Assembly (NCBI RefSeq): GCF_900199455.1
Contig: NZ_FZQR01000004.1
Span: 248,001-312,000 of the forward strand
Direction: 5' to 3'
Length of the DNA stretch: 64,000 nt
DNA from: Mesorhizobium carmichaelinearum
GTDB taxonomy: Bacteria > Pseudomonadota > Alphaproteobacteria > Rhizobiales > Rhizobiaceae
The position numbers and the translations under genes were made by a program. Below, piece after piece: positions 1 to 7,994 of this stretch. Position 1 is the stretch's first letter, and every line of letters begins with the position of its first letter. The notes below the pieces were generated by a model that saw only the letters and a program-made list of their open reading frames with translations, did not search any database and had not been told where the DNA came from.

Positions 1-634
1 CGATATGCAGGCAGGCCGGGCGCTGCTCGGGCTGGATGTCCAGATTGGCGGTCAGGTCGACCTCGCCAAGCTCGAACGGTTCGCTGATGATGGTGCGGCT
101 GCCGTTGCGCTCGATGATGACGATCGCTTGGGAAAGCCGGTTGTTGGGCGTGCTGCGGATGGGGAGGGCGTGCACACCCAGTTTGGCGAGTTCGCCCAAA
201 GCCCAGTCGCTCTCGGCGTCCCTGCCGACCGCTGTCGCCAGTTCCACGTCAAGCGCGTAGGGGGCCCCTACGCCGGCCGCGGCAACCGCGAGATTGGCGG
301 CCGGGCCGCCCAGCGCCTTTTCGATATGGCTGGCGGTAATCCGATCATCGCGATGCGGCAGCACGTCGACACGGCACAGGAAGTCGACGCTGACGCGACC
401 GGCGACCAGAAGCCTGGGCAGGTGATCGAGATTTTTCGGCCTGCGGGGCGCGCGGCCGGGCAGGGAGCGGGCGAAAGAACTCGGCCGATACATCAGCGCG
501 GCGACCGCCTTCTCGATGCGGTCCCGAGTATCTTCCCTGAGGCCGGCGGTGCCATTGATGAAGTTCGACACCGTGCCGATGGAGACACCGGCGGTTCGTG
601 CGACATCCGCTATGGTAGGGCGCTTGCGTTGCAA
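1..634 (-). CDS. LacI-type HTH fused to PfkB sugar kinase (partial, runs off window start)
   Basis: The reverse strand encodes 211 codons before the window edge. Residues 6-60 form a LacI-family DNA-binding head: a helix-turn-helix (TIADVARTAGVSIGTVSNFI) followed by the hinge-helix pattern FARSLPGR. Where a LacI protein would have a sugar-binding sensor domain, residues 74 onward instead read like the N-terminus of a PfkB/ribokinase-family kinase, with LLVAGRVSVDFL and the signature GGPAANLAVAAAGVG at 109-123. The start is taken as TTG at 634, because an in-frame TGA lies just upstream and no ATG is available; an AGG sits close before it. Inferred role: a sugar kinase that also binds DNA, perhaps regulating its own operon. 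Catalytic residues of PfkB proteins are C-terminal and lie outside the window, so kinase activity cannot be judged. Confidence 0.8.
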   Translation of the reverse strand, partial: MQRKRPTIADVARTAGVSIGTVSNFINGTAGLREDTRDRIEKAVAALMYRPSSFARSLPGRAPRRPKNLDHLPRLLVAGRVSVDFLCRVDVLPHRDDRITASHIEKALGGPAANLAVAAAGVGAPYALDVELATAVGRDAESDWALGELAKLGVHALPIRSTPNNRLSQAIVIIERNGSRTIISEPFELGEVDLTANLDIQPEQRPACLHI

Positions 635-648
635 TTGCCTGGTTCCGA

Positions 649-662
649 TTGAAGCGTTTCAA
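649..662. promoter_or_regulatory. LacI-family-like operator palindrome
   Basis: TTGAAGCGTTTCAA is a near-perfect 14-bp dyad (six of seven pairs) with a central CG, as is typical of LacI-family operators. It lies about 15 bp upstream of the start codon of the LacI-HTH/PfkB gene, where binding would block transcription or initiation. A looser copy, TTGAACGATTTTCAA, lies near 783-797. Autoregulation is inferred. Confidence 0.5.
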
Positions 663-992
663 ACGGTAACAGTGGAAGTGCGGCGCCTCAACGAAACTGT
701 TTTCCAAAAAACGAGAGATCGCACTTGTTCATTGGAAGATTGATCCAATCAGGCTGGGATGACTGGATTGCTCTTTCCATGATTGAACGATTTTCAAATT
801 TCCGTATTTCGTTCGATCCGCGGCGCCTGATCGAACGCCCATCCGCAGCGCCTTCCAGCAGCTCAGCGAGTAGCTGCCGCCGCGGAATGGCCGTCGGGCG
901 TTTTTCTGCTACGGCCAGAAACAACCATGCCGCCGGGCGGACCCGACGGCATGGTCTTGGGTAATCAGGATACTGCAGGTTTGCTCGACGCC
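663..992. other. Intergenic stretch without a supported gene
   Basis: This is the upstream region of the LacI/PfkB gene and the downstream end of the Gly/Asn-rich gene. Two overlapping opposite-strand open frames of about 78 codons exist (725-964 plus, 688-924 minus), but neither has a convincing start with a ribosome binding site, a recognisable motif or a signal peptide. The only structure seen is a second TTGAA...TTCAA dyad near 783-797. Confidence 0.5.
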
Positions 993-1793
993 TTAAGGCG
1001 TCGTCTGCGCTTCGATCTTGGTGGCCATCTGGTCGATCTTGTCGGCAAGGACACCCTGGGCCCAGGCCGTGACGTCGTCATCGACGGGCTTGTTGGCCAT
1101 GTCCGTCAGCGCTGCATCGAGCGATGCCTGGTCGGTGCCAACGGTCGCCGTAGCAGCTGCCGCCTCTGCCTCGTCGGCCGCCGCGTTGTCGGCGTCGACA
1201 ACAGCCTGCTGAGCCGTGATCTGGTCTTTTACCGCCTGGATCTGTTCAGGCGTAGCGGTCGGATCCGCCTGCAGCGCGGTCAGCTGCGCATTCAGCGTAT
1301 CCAGTTGCGCCTGGGCCGCCGCCGCCGTGGCGGCTGCCGTTTCAGCCGCGGCCTGAGCAACCTTGGCTTTCGCCGACTGTGTCACAAAGGCCTGGATGCC
1401 GGCGAACTTCTTGCTCTTGGAATTCATATAGGCGTTGATGTTGCGCTGCAGGGAGTTCAGCCGGCCGAGCTTGGCATGGATGTTTTTCTCCTTGGGCACG
1501 GATGCGACCTGAGTGGTTGTGTCGACCGTGGTGGAGGTCGTTGTGTCCGCGTCCACCTTGCCAACATGGCCTGGAGCCGATGCCGACTTGCCATGCGAGG
1601 CGCCGCTGTTGCCATTGCCATTGCCGCCAGCATTGCCATTACCGCCGCCGTTGCCGTTGCTGTTACCACCGCCGTTGCCGCCACCGTTGCCACCGCCATT
1701 GCCGTGCCCGTTGCCGCCGGCTCCAGCGAGCGCCGGGGACGCCAGAAGCGCCAATGCGGCAAGCGCCGCGAACAGAGTTTTTCGGTTTGTCAT
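993..1793 (-). CDS. Secreted Gly/Asn-rich protein with coiled-coil C-terminal half
   Basis: 266 residues. A clear Sec signal peptide (residues 1-23, ending SPALA) is followed by a low-complexity Gly/Asn tract to about residue 68 built from GGGN/GNGN units. A Thr-rich linker containing TTTSTTVDTTT follows, then a long Ala/Gln-rich helical region (about 130-220) with heptad-like spacing, for example AQLDTLNAQLTALQ. A strong Shine-Dalgarno GAGGAGA precedes the ATG. The family is not recognised. Composition suggests an extracellular or periplasmic structural protein. The GN-rich tract resembles in style, though not in sequence, the Gly-rich autotransporter 6 kb away. It is a single transcription unit; no partner is evident. 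Confidence 0.8.
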   Translation of the reverse strand: MTNRKTLFAALAALALLASPALAGAGGNGHGNGGGNGGGNGGGNSNGNGGGNGNAGGNGNGNSGASHGKSASAPGHVGKVDADTTTSTTVDTTTQVASVPKEKNIHAKLGRLNSLQRNINAYMNSKSKKFAGIQAFVTQSAKAKVAQAAAETAAATAAAAQAQLDTLNAQLTALQADPTATPEQIQAVKDQITAQQAVVDADNAAADEAEAAAATATVGTDQASLDAALTDMANKPVDDDVTAWAQGVLADKIDQMATKIEAQTTP

Positions 1794-2153
1794 GGTGTCT
1801 CCTCGGGGAATCGCCGCCTCCGCCCAACCGCGCTAGATCAGCTAATATGAGAATCCGCTAATCGTACTGAGTAAACTTTAGACAAATGCGATCGCAATGC
1901 GCGATCTCGATGATGGTAGGTGGCATAACTATTTGATATTTCATGAAAATAAACGCCGTGAGGTCGCTGTGCTACTGAAGTCCCATGCCGGCCAGACCAT
2001 AGTCCTAGTACCGCCAATGTCGTCGAGCGGTTGGTCGGAAACGCGCTGGAATGCAGGAGTCGATGAGCAAAACCTGGTCGGTATGCGCCATGCGAGAAAC
2101 GCTCTTGCTTCCCTGTCGGCGAAGACGAGCGGGCCACCTTATTGGTCGTCGCC
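1794..2153. other. Intergenic region, no supported gene
   Basis: This stretch is less GC-rich than its surroundings. It should hold the promoter of the Gly/Asn-rich gene (reading leftwards from about 1860). Open frames at 1897-2157 (plus) and 1838-2137 (minus) carry no recognisable motif and no ribosome binding site, and were not accepted as genes. Confidence 0.5.
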
Positions 2154-2912
2154 CTAGATCAGCAGCAGGCCCTTCATGCTGGCGTATCCCTTGCGCCCGA
2201 TGATGATGTGGTCATGCACGGCGATGCCCAGCCGTTTGCCCGCCTCGATGATCTCTTTCGTCATCTCGATGTCCGCGCGCGACGGCGTCGGATCGCCCGA
2301 GGGATGATTATGGACCAGGATGATCGCGGTGGCCGACAGTTCGAGCGCCCGCTTGACCACTTCCCTGGGATAGACGGGCGTGTGGTCGACGGTGCCGGTC
2401 TGCTGCACCTCGTCGGCGATCAGCGCGTTCTTCTTGTCGAGGAACAGGATGCGGAACTGTTCGCGCGCCTCGAAGGCCATGGCCGAGCGGCAATAGGCGA
2501 GAAGCTGCGTCCACGACGACAGGACCTCGCGGCCATGCACTTCGCCATGCGCCATGCGCTGCGCTGTCGCCGCCACGATTTTCAGGTCGAGCACCACCGC
2601 CGGGCCGATGCCCTTGACCTCCTGCAGCAGGTTGATGGGCGCGCCGAGCACTTCGGCCAGCGTGCCGAAGCGCGCCAGCAGCGCCTTGGCGGCCGGCTTG
2701 GTGTCGGTGCGCGGGATCAGCCGGAAGAGCAAGAGCTCCAGAAGCTCATAATCGGGCAGGGCATCAGGGCCTGCCGAGGCAAAGCGCTCGCGCAAGCGGT
2801 CGCGATGGCCGAGATATCCAGGTTTTTCGGCTGGAGCGGGCCTCGCCTTCGCCGCGGGCCGAACCGGTACCTCGGAGAAGAAACTCCGCTCGTCTTCGTC
2901 CGTGCTTTCCAT
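2154..2912 (-). CDS. radC: RadC family (UPF0758) JAMM-domain protein
   Basis: 252 residues from the ATG at 2912, which has GGTGGGGG just upstream; a GTG at 2930 is the alternative. The N-terminal third carries the helical region of RadC proteins ([12 protein letters not shown], then [10 protein letters not shown]). The C-terminal half is the MPN/JAMM domain, with the metal-binding motif [14 protein letters not shown] about 45 residues from the end. RadC was historically called a DNA repair protein, but the biochemical role of the family is unsettled. A fragment resembling the 3' end of map lies directly upstream (2964-3014), suggesting that map once preceded radC immediately. Confidence 0.92.
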   Translation of the reverse strand: MESTDEDERSFFSEVPVRPAAKARPAPAEKPGYLGHRDRLRERFASAGPDALPDYELLELLLFRLIPRTDTKPAAKALLARFGTLAEVLGAPINLLQEVKGIGPAVVLDLKIVAATAQRMAHGEVHGREVLSSWTQLLAYCRSAMAFEAREQFRILFLDKKNALIADEVQQTGTVDHTPVYPREVVKRALELSATAIILVHNHPSGDPTPSRADIEMTKEIIEAGKRLGIAVHDHIIIGRKGYASMKGLLLI

Positions 2913-2963
2913 ATGCCCCCACCCAATCACGCGGACAAAGCTGCCGCCCGACCCGGCGAAATA

Positions 2964-3014
2964 CTAGGCCGGCAGGTTGGGACGGTCGAGCTTTTTTGGC
3001 GACAGTTTGAAAGC
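2964..3014 (-). pseudogene. Remnant of a map 3' end
   Basis: Read on the minus strand, this piece encodes FKLSPKKLDRPNLPA followed by a stop. The intact methionine aminopeptidase gene at 5052 ends FTLSPNNLDRPGLPA and a stop. The first 49 nucleotides from each stop codon align without gaps with about 11 mismatches. Upstream of this fragment the reading frame no longer resembles Map. The simplest reading is a leftover of an older or duplicated map gene that stood next to radC and was separated or replaced when the LysR/oxidoreductase pair arrived. Confidence 0.65.
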
Positions 3015-3090
3015 CGCAACTGCCAACCACGCCGAAGCTGCTTTCGCATTGCGTGACCGGGTGAACCATTGCGCAGGCAGGCAAGCTCGC

Positions 3091-3951
3091 TCATCCAACC
3101 TTGCCGCCAAGCCCGTCCATCACCGCGCGGATCAGCGGCACATCCTTGATATCCGTGTGCACGACCAGCCAGAGCTCGCGCGTCAGCGGCTCGCCCGGCA
3201 AAGGCAGCCTGGTCAAATTCAGATCCGCCGCCATGAAATCGGGCAGCAGCGCAACGCCGCCGCCGGCCTTGACGGCGGCCAGTTGGAATTCCAGTCCCGA
3301 GGCGCGGATGGCGACCGGACGGCTTCCGGCAATTTGCGCAAGCAGCCTTTCCTGTGGCGACGAGGCCATGGTTTCCTCATACCCTATGAAGGACCAGTCC
3401 TTTTCGCGCGTCGCGGCCAGATAGGCGGGATCGGCGCAGAGGCTAAAACCTATCTCGCCGATCTTGGTGACGGTCAGGTCGCCCTGTTCCGGCCGCGCCA
3501 TGCGCACGGCAATGTCCGCCTCCCGCCGTCCAAGCGAGGCGTAGCGCGTCTCGCCGATGACCACGATATTGATGCCGGGATGCCTTTGCCGGAGGCCAAC
3601 GAAGCGCTCCGCCAGCAGCGCGGTCGCCAGGGCAGGCGGGGCGCTGACCCGGACGGTGCCGGTATGCCGGTTTTCGCTATTCAGCGCCGCACGCTCGATC
3701 ATCAGCGCATCTTCGCTCATGCGTGTCGCGATGCTGGCGATCTGCTGGCCCTTGGCGGTAAGCGAAAGGCGCCGCCCGCGGCGGTCGACGAGCTTGGCGC
3801 CGATCCTCTCCTCCAGATGCGCCACGCGTCTGGCCACCGTCGCATGCTCCACACCAAGGGCCCGGGCAGCCGCCGAGAGCGTGCCCAGGCGGGAAAGGGC
3901 GTGGAAATGGCGCAAGTCTTCCCAATCCGGCATCTGATCGTTTTTTCCCAT
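3091..3951 (-). CDS. LysR-family transcriptional regulator
   Basis: 286 residues. The N-terminal winged helix is clear (residues 8-67: DWEDLRHFHALSRLGTLSAA, VEHATVARRVAHLEERIGAKL). A substrate-binding domain of the periplasmic-binding fold follows from about residue 92 (TGTVRVSAPPALATALLAERF) and ends without extension. Start is the ATG at 3951. It is transcribed away from the quinone oxidoreductase gene with 79 bp between the start codons, the usual layout of a LysR regulator and its target. That gap holds a long-armed TGGCAA/TTGCCA dyad (3956-3990). Regulation of the neighbour is inferred. Confidence 0.9.
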   Translation of the reverse strand: MGKNDQMPDWEDLRHFHALSRLGTLSAAARALGVEHATVARRVAHLEERIGAKLVDRRGRRLSLTAKGQQIASIATRMSEDALMIERAALNSENRHTGTVRVSAPPALATALLAERFVGLRQRHPGINIVVIGETRYASLGRREADIAVRMARPEQGDLTVTKIGEIGFSLCADPAYLAATREKDWSFIGYEETMASSPQERLLAQIAGSRPVAIRASGLEFQLAAVKAGGGVALLPDFMAADLNLTRLPLPGEPLTRELWLVVHTDIKDVPLIRAVMDGLGGKVG

Positions 3952-4030
3952 GGACTGGCAAATTATAGGGAATTTTCAATCAGCTTGCCATCTGCCATTC
4001 ATCCATGAAGCACCAGATTGGAGAATGAGG

Positions 4031-4999
4031 ATGGATATCGCCGTTACGCTGACCGCCACGGGAGGCATCGACCAGTTGCAGGTGTCGGAGCGCGCGCCGC
4101 AATCTCCCGGTCCGAAGGAGATACGGATCCGTCATGAGGCGATCGGCGTCAATTTTCTCGATATCTACCATCGCAAGGGCATCTACCCGCTGCCTTCCTA
4201 TCCCCATGTGCTGGGGGCCGAGGGAGCGGGGATCGTCGAGGCCGTCGGCCCGGAAGTCGCGTTGCTTGTCCCGGGCGACCGTGTCGCCTATGCCGGAGCC
4301 CCGGTAGGCGCCTACAGTTCCACGCGCCTTTTGCCGGCGGAGCGGGCGATCAGACTACCGGCAGGGGTCGGATCGCATACAGCGGCGGCATCGACGCTGA
4401 AAGGCATGACGGCCTACATGCTGCTCAACCGCGTTTATGCCGTGAAGCCCGGCACCGCTATCCTGGTCCATGCGGCGGCTGGTGGTCTTGGGGCTATTCT
4501 GGTCCGTTGGGCGAAACATCTGGGCGCAGCGGTGATCGGCACGGTCGGCTCCGAGGAAAAAGCCGCTCTTGCGCGCGCTCACGGCGCCGACCATCTCATC
4601 GTCGGACGCGACGCCGATCTCGTCAGAGAGGTCATGGAGCTGACGGGCGGTCGCGGCGTGGATGTCGGCTATGACGGCATTGGTGGCACCATGCTTGCCA
4701 AGACGATCCAATGCATACGGCCATTCGGCACTGCCGTGAGCTTCGGCCAGGCGGCCGGGCCGATCCCTCCTGTTTCACTCGACCAGTTGCGGCCCAACCG
4801 CGCTCTCGCTCACCCGAGCATCATGGCCGCGACCGGCGACCAGGCTTTCTACGCCGAAGCCGCGGCAGCCCTGATCGATGCCTTTCGTCTGAACATCACG
4901 GCGGCCGTCGGTGGGGAATTTGCACTCCGCGATGCAGCTGGAGCCCACACGGAACTCGAAGCCGGGCGAACAACCGGAAGCCTGCTTCTTATTCCATAG
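4031..4999 (+). CDS. NADPH:quinone oxidoreductase (zinc-independent MDR family)
   Basis: 322 residues from ATG 4031, which follows GGAG at 4020-4023 by seven bases; an ATG at 4025 is possible. It belongs to the medium-chain dehydrogenase/reductase superfamily. The N-terminal GroES-like part contains VNFLDIYHRKG and VLGAEGAGIVEAVG, and the Rossmann NAD(P)-binding motif AAAGGLGAILVRWAKHLGA is near residue 150. It lacks the zinc-binding cysteines of alcohol dehydrogenases and matches the QOR type, which reduces quinones using NADPH in the cytoplasm. It is transcribed divergently from the LysR gene and convergently with map. Confidence 0.9.
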   Translation: MDIAVTLTATGGIDQLQVSERAPQSPGPKEIRIRHEAIGVNFLDIYHRKGIYPLPSYPHVLGAEGAGIVEAVGPEVALLVPGDRVAYAGAPVGAYSSTRLLPAERAIRLPAGVGSHTAAASTLKGMTAYMLLNRVYAVKPGTAILVHAAAGGLGAILVRWAKHLGAAVIGTVGSEEKAALARAHGADHLIVGRDADLVREVMELTGGRGVDVGYDGIGGTMLAKTIQCIRPFGTAVSFGQAAGPIPPVSLDQLRPNRALAHPSIMAATGDQAFYAEAAAALIDAFRLNITAAVGGEFALRDAAGAHTELEAGRTTGSLLLIP

Positions 5000-5051
5000 G
5001 TTGGCGCGCCCAGCTCGTGACCTTGCAGGTTCCGGTGGGCGCGGATGCGGG

Positions 5052-5879
5052 CTAAGCCGGCAGGCCGGGCCGGTCGAGGTTGTTGGGCGAGAGCGTGAAA
5101 ATCTCGCAGCCCGTGTCGGTCACGCCGATCGTGTGTTCGTACTGCGCCGACAGCGAGCGATCGCGCGTCACCGCCGTCCAGCCATCCGACAGCACTTTTA
5201 CATGCGGCCGGCCGAGATTGATCATCGGCTCGATGGTGAAGATCATGCCGGGCCGCATCTCGACGCCTTCATTGGCGCTGCCATAGTGCAGGATGTTCGG
5301 CGCGTCGTGGAAGAGCTGGCCGACGCCGTGGCCGCAGAAGTCGCGCACCACCGAGCAACGCTCCGCCTCGGCATAGGTCTGGATGGCGGCGCCGATGGCG
5401 CCGGTGCGCGCGCCTGGCCTGACCGAGGCGATGCCGCGCATCAGGCATTCATGGGTGACTTCGAGCAGCCGCTCTGCGGCGCGCTTGATCGTGCCGACCG
5501 GATACATGCGCGAGGAATCGCCATGCCAGCCGTCGAGGATGTAGGTGACGTCGATGTTGACGATGTCGCCATCCTTCAGCGGCTTATTGTCGGGAATGCC
5601 GTGGCAGACGACATGGTTGATCGAGGTGCAGGACGATTTCGTGTAGCCGCGGTAGTTGAGCGTTGCCGGCAGCGCGCCGTGGTCCATGCCGAATTCGAAG
5701 ACGAAACGGTCGATGGTGTCGGTGGTGACGCCGGGCGCGACCATGGGCACCAGCGCGTCCAGGCAACGCGCGGTGAGGTCGCATGCCTTGCGCATGCCGG
5801 CAAAACCGTCCTCGCCATAGAGGCGGATCTGGCCTGTGTTTCTGAGGGGGGCCGTGGCGGCGTCGAGATAGGTGACCAT
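5052..5879 (-). CDS. map: Methionine aminopeptidase, type I
   Basis: 275 residues from ATG 5879; a longer frame from TTG 5957 adds 26 residues unlike Map and is not preferred. It removes the N-terminal methionine from nascent proteins. The metal-binding residues of the family are visible: the two Asp of DIVNIDVTYILDGWHGD, His in HGVGQLFH, Glu in FTIEPM and Glu in QYEHTIG. The substrate-site stretch CTSINHVVCHG is present. It ends LSPNNLDRPGLPA. A degenerate copy of this 3' end sits 2 kb away beside radC. Confidence 0.95.
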   Translation of the reverse strand: MVTYLDAATAPLRNTGQIRLYGEDGFAGMRKACDLTARCLDALVPMVAPGVTTDTIDRFVFEFGMDHGALPATLNYRGYTKSSCTSINHVVCHGIPDNKPLKDGDIVNIDVTYILDGWHGDSSRMYPVGTIKRAAERLLEVTHECLMRGIASVRPGARTGAIGAAIQTYAEAERCSVVRDFCGHGVGQLFHDAPNILHYGSANEGVEMRPGMIFTIEPMINLGRPHVKVLSDGWTAVTRDRSLSAQYEHTIGVTDTGCEIFTLSPNNLDRPGLPA

Positions 5880-6074
5880 TTTGTCCGTATAGGAGGCTGG
5901 GCGCTGTGCTGGCGTGAAAATCCCACCAGATTTGGCACTTGGAGGCAAAAGGTTCAAGGAAGAACTGCCTGATGCAGCCCGAGCCGCCCGGATATTCGTG
6001 TCGCTAGGGCGGTCTCTTGCCGGTTTTCACATGGTTTGCTTTCCTTTCCGGCCATCGTGGGCTAGGGCGGGACG

Positions 6075-6491
6075 ATGTTTTGGAGATCGCGTCCAACCCT
6101 GAAGCGCGCCAGATCGCTTGAAGCGCCGCTGACCGCAGCCTGCTCATGTCTGATGGGCCTGGTGCTGCTGGCGATGCTGTGCCTCGGCCGGCCCGACGTG
6201 CCCACCTTCGCGGACCCCGCACAGGGCGGTGCCAGCGTTGGCGTCGAACGGTCGAGCGAAGTGGCGGCGCTGCTGCGCGTCACCAACAAGGCGCAGGCGC
6301 TGGAGGTTCGCACCACCCGGCCTGTGCTGGCCAAGTTCGCCGGCGGCCATCCGGCACTGCCGGCTCCGCAAGCTGTTTTCCTTTGGCTCGCCCCGACGTT
6401 GCCGGCGGTTGTTGTTGCCGGATCTGGCGCGGTCTCCGCTCCGAGCGCGAGCGCCAACCAGCCGCGTGCGCCGCCGCCCACGCAGGCCTGA
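6075..6491 (+). CDS. Hypothetical membrane-anchored protein
   Basis: 138 residues with ATG 6075 after AGGGCGG. One hydrophobic segment (about residues 19-38, TAACSCLMGLVLLAMLCLG) follows a basic N-terminus, and the remainder is Ala/Pro-rich, ending in a Pro-rich tail (PRAPPPTQA). The family is not recognised. The remaining sequence fits a short periplasmic or exported protein with an uncleaved anchor. It is divergent from map. Competing open frames overlap this one, so confidence is moderate. Confidence 0.55.
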   Translation: MFWRSRPTLKRARSLEAPLTAACSCLMGLVLLAMLCLGRPDVPTFADPAQGGASVGVERSSEVAALLRVTNKAQALEVRTTRPVLAKFAGGHPALPAPQAVFLWLAPTLPAVVVAGSGAVSAPSASANQPRAPPPTQA

Positions 6492-6603
6492 GCGGTCCAG
6501 GACCGCACTTCACCTCCAGTTCAAGCTATTCGCGTCGCGACCCGTGCGGCGGCTTTTCAGCCGCGCATGAGTGGTGCGGCGCGTCATTTCCGGATGATTG
6601 CAA

Positions 6604-6843
6604 ATGCAACAACGTATCAAGACATTCAAAAGCCTGACGCGTGCGGCCTCGGCTGCTTCCTTTCTGTCCGTCCAGGCGTTCATCGGTATCGGAACCGTCT
6701 ATTGGGCGATCGCCGAGACGCTCTATCTGTCGGGAACCGGAGCGCTCGTCCTTGGCGCGATGTTCGCCTTGCCGTCGGCCTACGTTCTGCTGACAGTGGT
6801 GCGCATGGCCTTCGACGCGGAGACCGACCCGGCCAACCAGTAA
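6604..6843 (+). CDS. Small two-helix membrane protein, hypothetical
   Basis: 79 residues from ATG 6604 (a TTG at 6598 is in frame). Two hydrophobic segments are visible: SFLSVQAFIGIGTVYWAIAE and GALVLGAMFALPSAYVLLTV. The N-terminus is basic, so an N-in/C-in hairpin is likely. The family is not recognised. It follows the preceding hypothetical gene by about 110 bp in the same direction. Confidence 0.6.
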   Translation: MQQRIKTFKSLTRAASAASFLSVQAFIGIGTVYWAIAETLYLSGTGALVLGAMFALPSAYVLLTVVRMAFDAETDPANQ

Positions 6844-7023
6844 TCGCGCCGCCAACTTGGAAAGTTCTGCCGGCCTAGCTGGTGCCGGCAAACTTCCTTG
6901 GCCCGTTTGCAGCAAGAACCGCCGTTTCCGCAGTGACGACACATTTGCGTGGCACTAGCCGGTCAAAGCAACTTTTGACGACGAACGGCGTTGCTTGGGC
7001 GACGCCGGTTCGGGAGATGCCTG

Positions 7024-7320
7024 ATGGACAGATTGCAATTCGAGGTGCCGGTGCGCATTGCGCAAGGCTCCGGCTTGCCCGTCGAAGAGATTTACAGCGT
7101 CGACCAGGCGCTGGATTTTCTTCAGGACTGGCCGGCACGCCGGCAGGGGGCGGTGTATCAAAAAGCCTTCAACGCCTGCTTCGGCGCCACGGTTGACGTG
7201 GTCAAGACCGAGGATGCCTGCCGTGCGTTCATGGCGTTCTGCCGCGTCACCGGACTGATGGCCAGCGACATGATGGCGCCGCGCAAGCGTGGCGGCGAGG
7301 CGAGGGCGTTGCAGGCTTGA
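7024..7320 (+). CDS. DUF982 domain protein
   Basis: 98 residues from ATG 7024, preceded by GGGAG seven bases upstream. The whole protein fits DUF982, a small family largely confined to rhizobia: a strand region (FEVPVRIAQGSGLPVEEI), the segment ALDFLQDWPARRQGAVYQKAFNAC with its conserved Trp-Pro, then a short helix and a basic C-terminus. The function of DUF982 is unknown. No partner gene is evident. Confidence 0.8.
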   Translation: MDRLQFEVPVRIAQGSGLPVEEIYSVDQALDFLQDWPARRQGAVYQKAFNACFGATVDVVKTEDACRAFMAFCRVTGLMASDMMAPRKRGGEARALQA

Positions 7321-7486
7321 GGGCCGTTCGCCCCATAACCACTCCGCTTCCCAACCAACTCTGCTTGAATGAACATGATGATCTTGTTTGCGGATCATCA
7401 CGCGCATCTCGTCCTATGACGACGCATCGACCGCGGCGTTAAGCTTCCGTTTCCACATCGGAGGCTACGCCATTGCTTGTTCAGCA

Positions 7487-7786
7487 ATGGTTGATTCGTT
7501 GCGTCAGTTCATGGTTTGGAAGATGTCCCCAGAAAAAGTCCGTGCATTCCCGATCGACCGTCAGCTATTCCTGGTCAGGGAAGTTGCAGCCAAGCTCTAC
7601 GATCTGCATGGCGAACCTGCAGCCTCGTTCTGGAGGGCTAAAGCAGCCGAATTGCTTGACCTCGTTGTTGGGTCGGGCAGAGACAGAGCCACAGCCAGTG
7701 ATGAAGTGCGCAGGTTTTTCCTGGCCGTACAAAGAGAGCTTTCGGCCGGTCTGGCTGCTGAGCCGGCTCCAGTTCTTTCCGCCTGA
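7487..7786 (+). CDS. Small rhizobial helical protein (DUF6074-like)
   Basis: 99 residues from ATG 7487. The frame is open further upstream, and a GGAGG at 7460-7464 hints that translation might begin a little earlier, but no standard start codon lies at the right distance. The pattern KVRAFPIDRQLFLVREVAAKL, then SFWRAKAAELLDL, then EVRRFFLAVQREL resembles short rhizobial proteins classed as DUF6074 or similar; this assignment is from memory of the pattern and is tentative. It is soluble and helical. Function is unknown. Confidence 0.55.
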   Translation: MVDSLRQFMVWKMSPEKVRAFPIDRQLFLVREVAAKLYDLHGEPAASFWRAKAAELLDLVVGSGRDRATASDEVRRFFLAVQRELSAGLAAEPAPVLSA

Positions 7787-7810
7787 AGCAAAGATTGCAC
7801 TATTGCGATA

Positions 7811-7830
7811 CGCTATTTTCTCCAATAGCG
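7811..7830. terminator. Short hairpin downstream of the small gene
   Basis: CGCTATT and AATAGCG form a perfect 7-bp stem with a 6-base loop, 25 bp after the preceding stop codon. There is no following T-run, so it may be a weak terminator or a regulatory dyad in the autotransporter leader. Confidence 0.3.
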
Positions 7831-7994
7831 CGTAAACGCTGCCGATTGCTGTGGGGCTCTGTGCTTGAACGGCAACACTGCACCTAATTTACATCACCTC
7901 TATTCTTAGGAGCGCTTATTGCCATTGCAATCTGTTAGGTTGCATTAGCAAGGGCAGATTCGCGCCGGGGGCGGCGCGGGTCAGGGGGGTGATG

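Noticed and set aside
5..652. 215-codon plus-strand frame at the window start
   Set aside because: Shadow of the LacI/PfkB gene, whose helix-turn-helix and kinase motifs are on the minus strand.
688..964. Opposing open frames of 78-79 codons
   Set aside because: Weak starts (TTG), no recognised motif, no ribosome binding site.
1838..2157. Opposing open frames of 86 and 99 codons
   Set aside because: No motif, no ribosome binding site, and the two overlap on opposite strands.
2142..3056. 304-codon plus-strand frame opposite radC
   Set aside because: Antisense to radC, which has the JAMM motif.
4911..5972. 353-codon plus-strand frame opposite map
   Set aside because: Antisense to map, whose metal ligands are intact.
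6146..6637. 163-codon frame overlapping the gene at 6075
   Set aside because: Out of frame with the ribosome binding site and membrane segment at 6075; Arg/Cys-rich composition typical of shadow frames.
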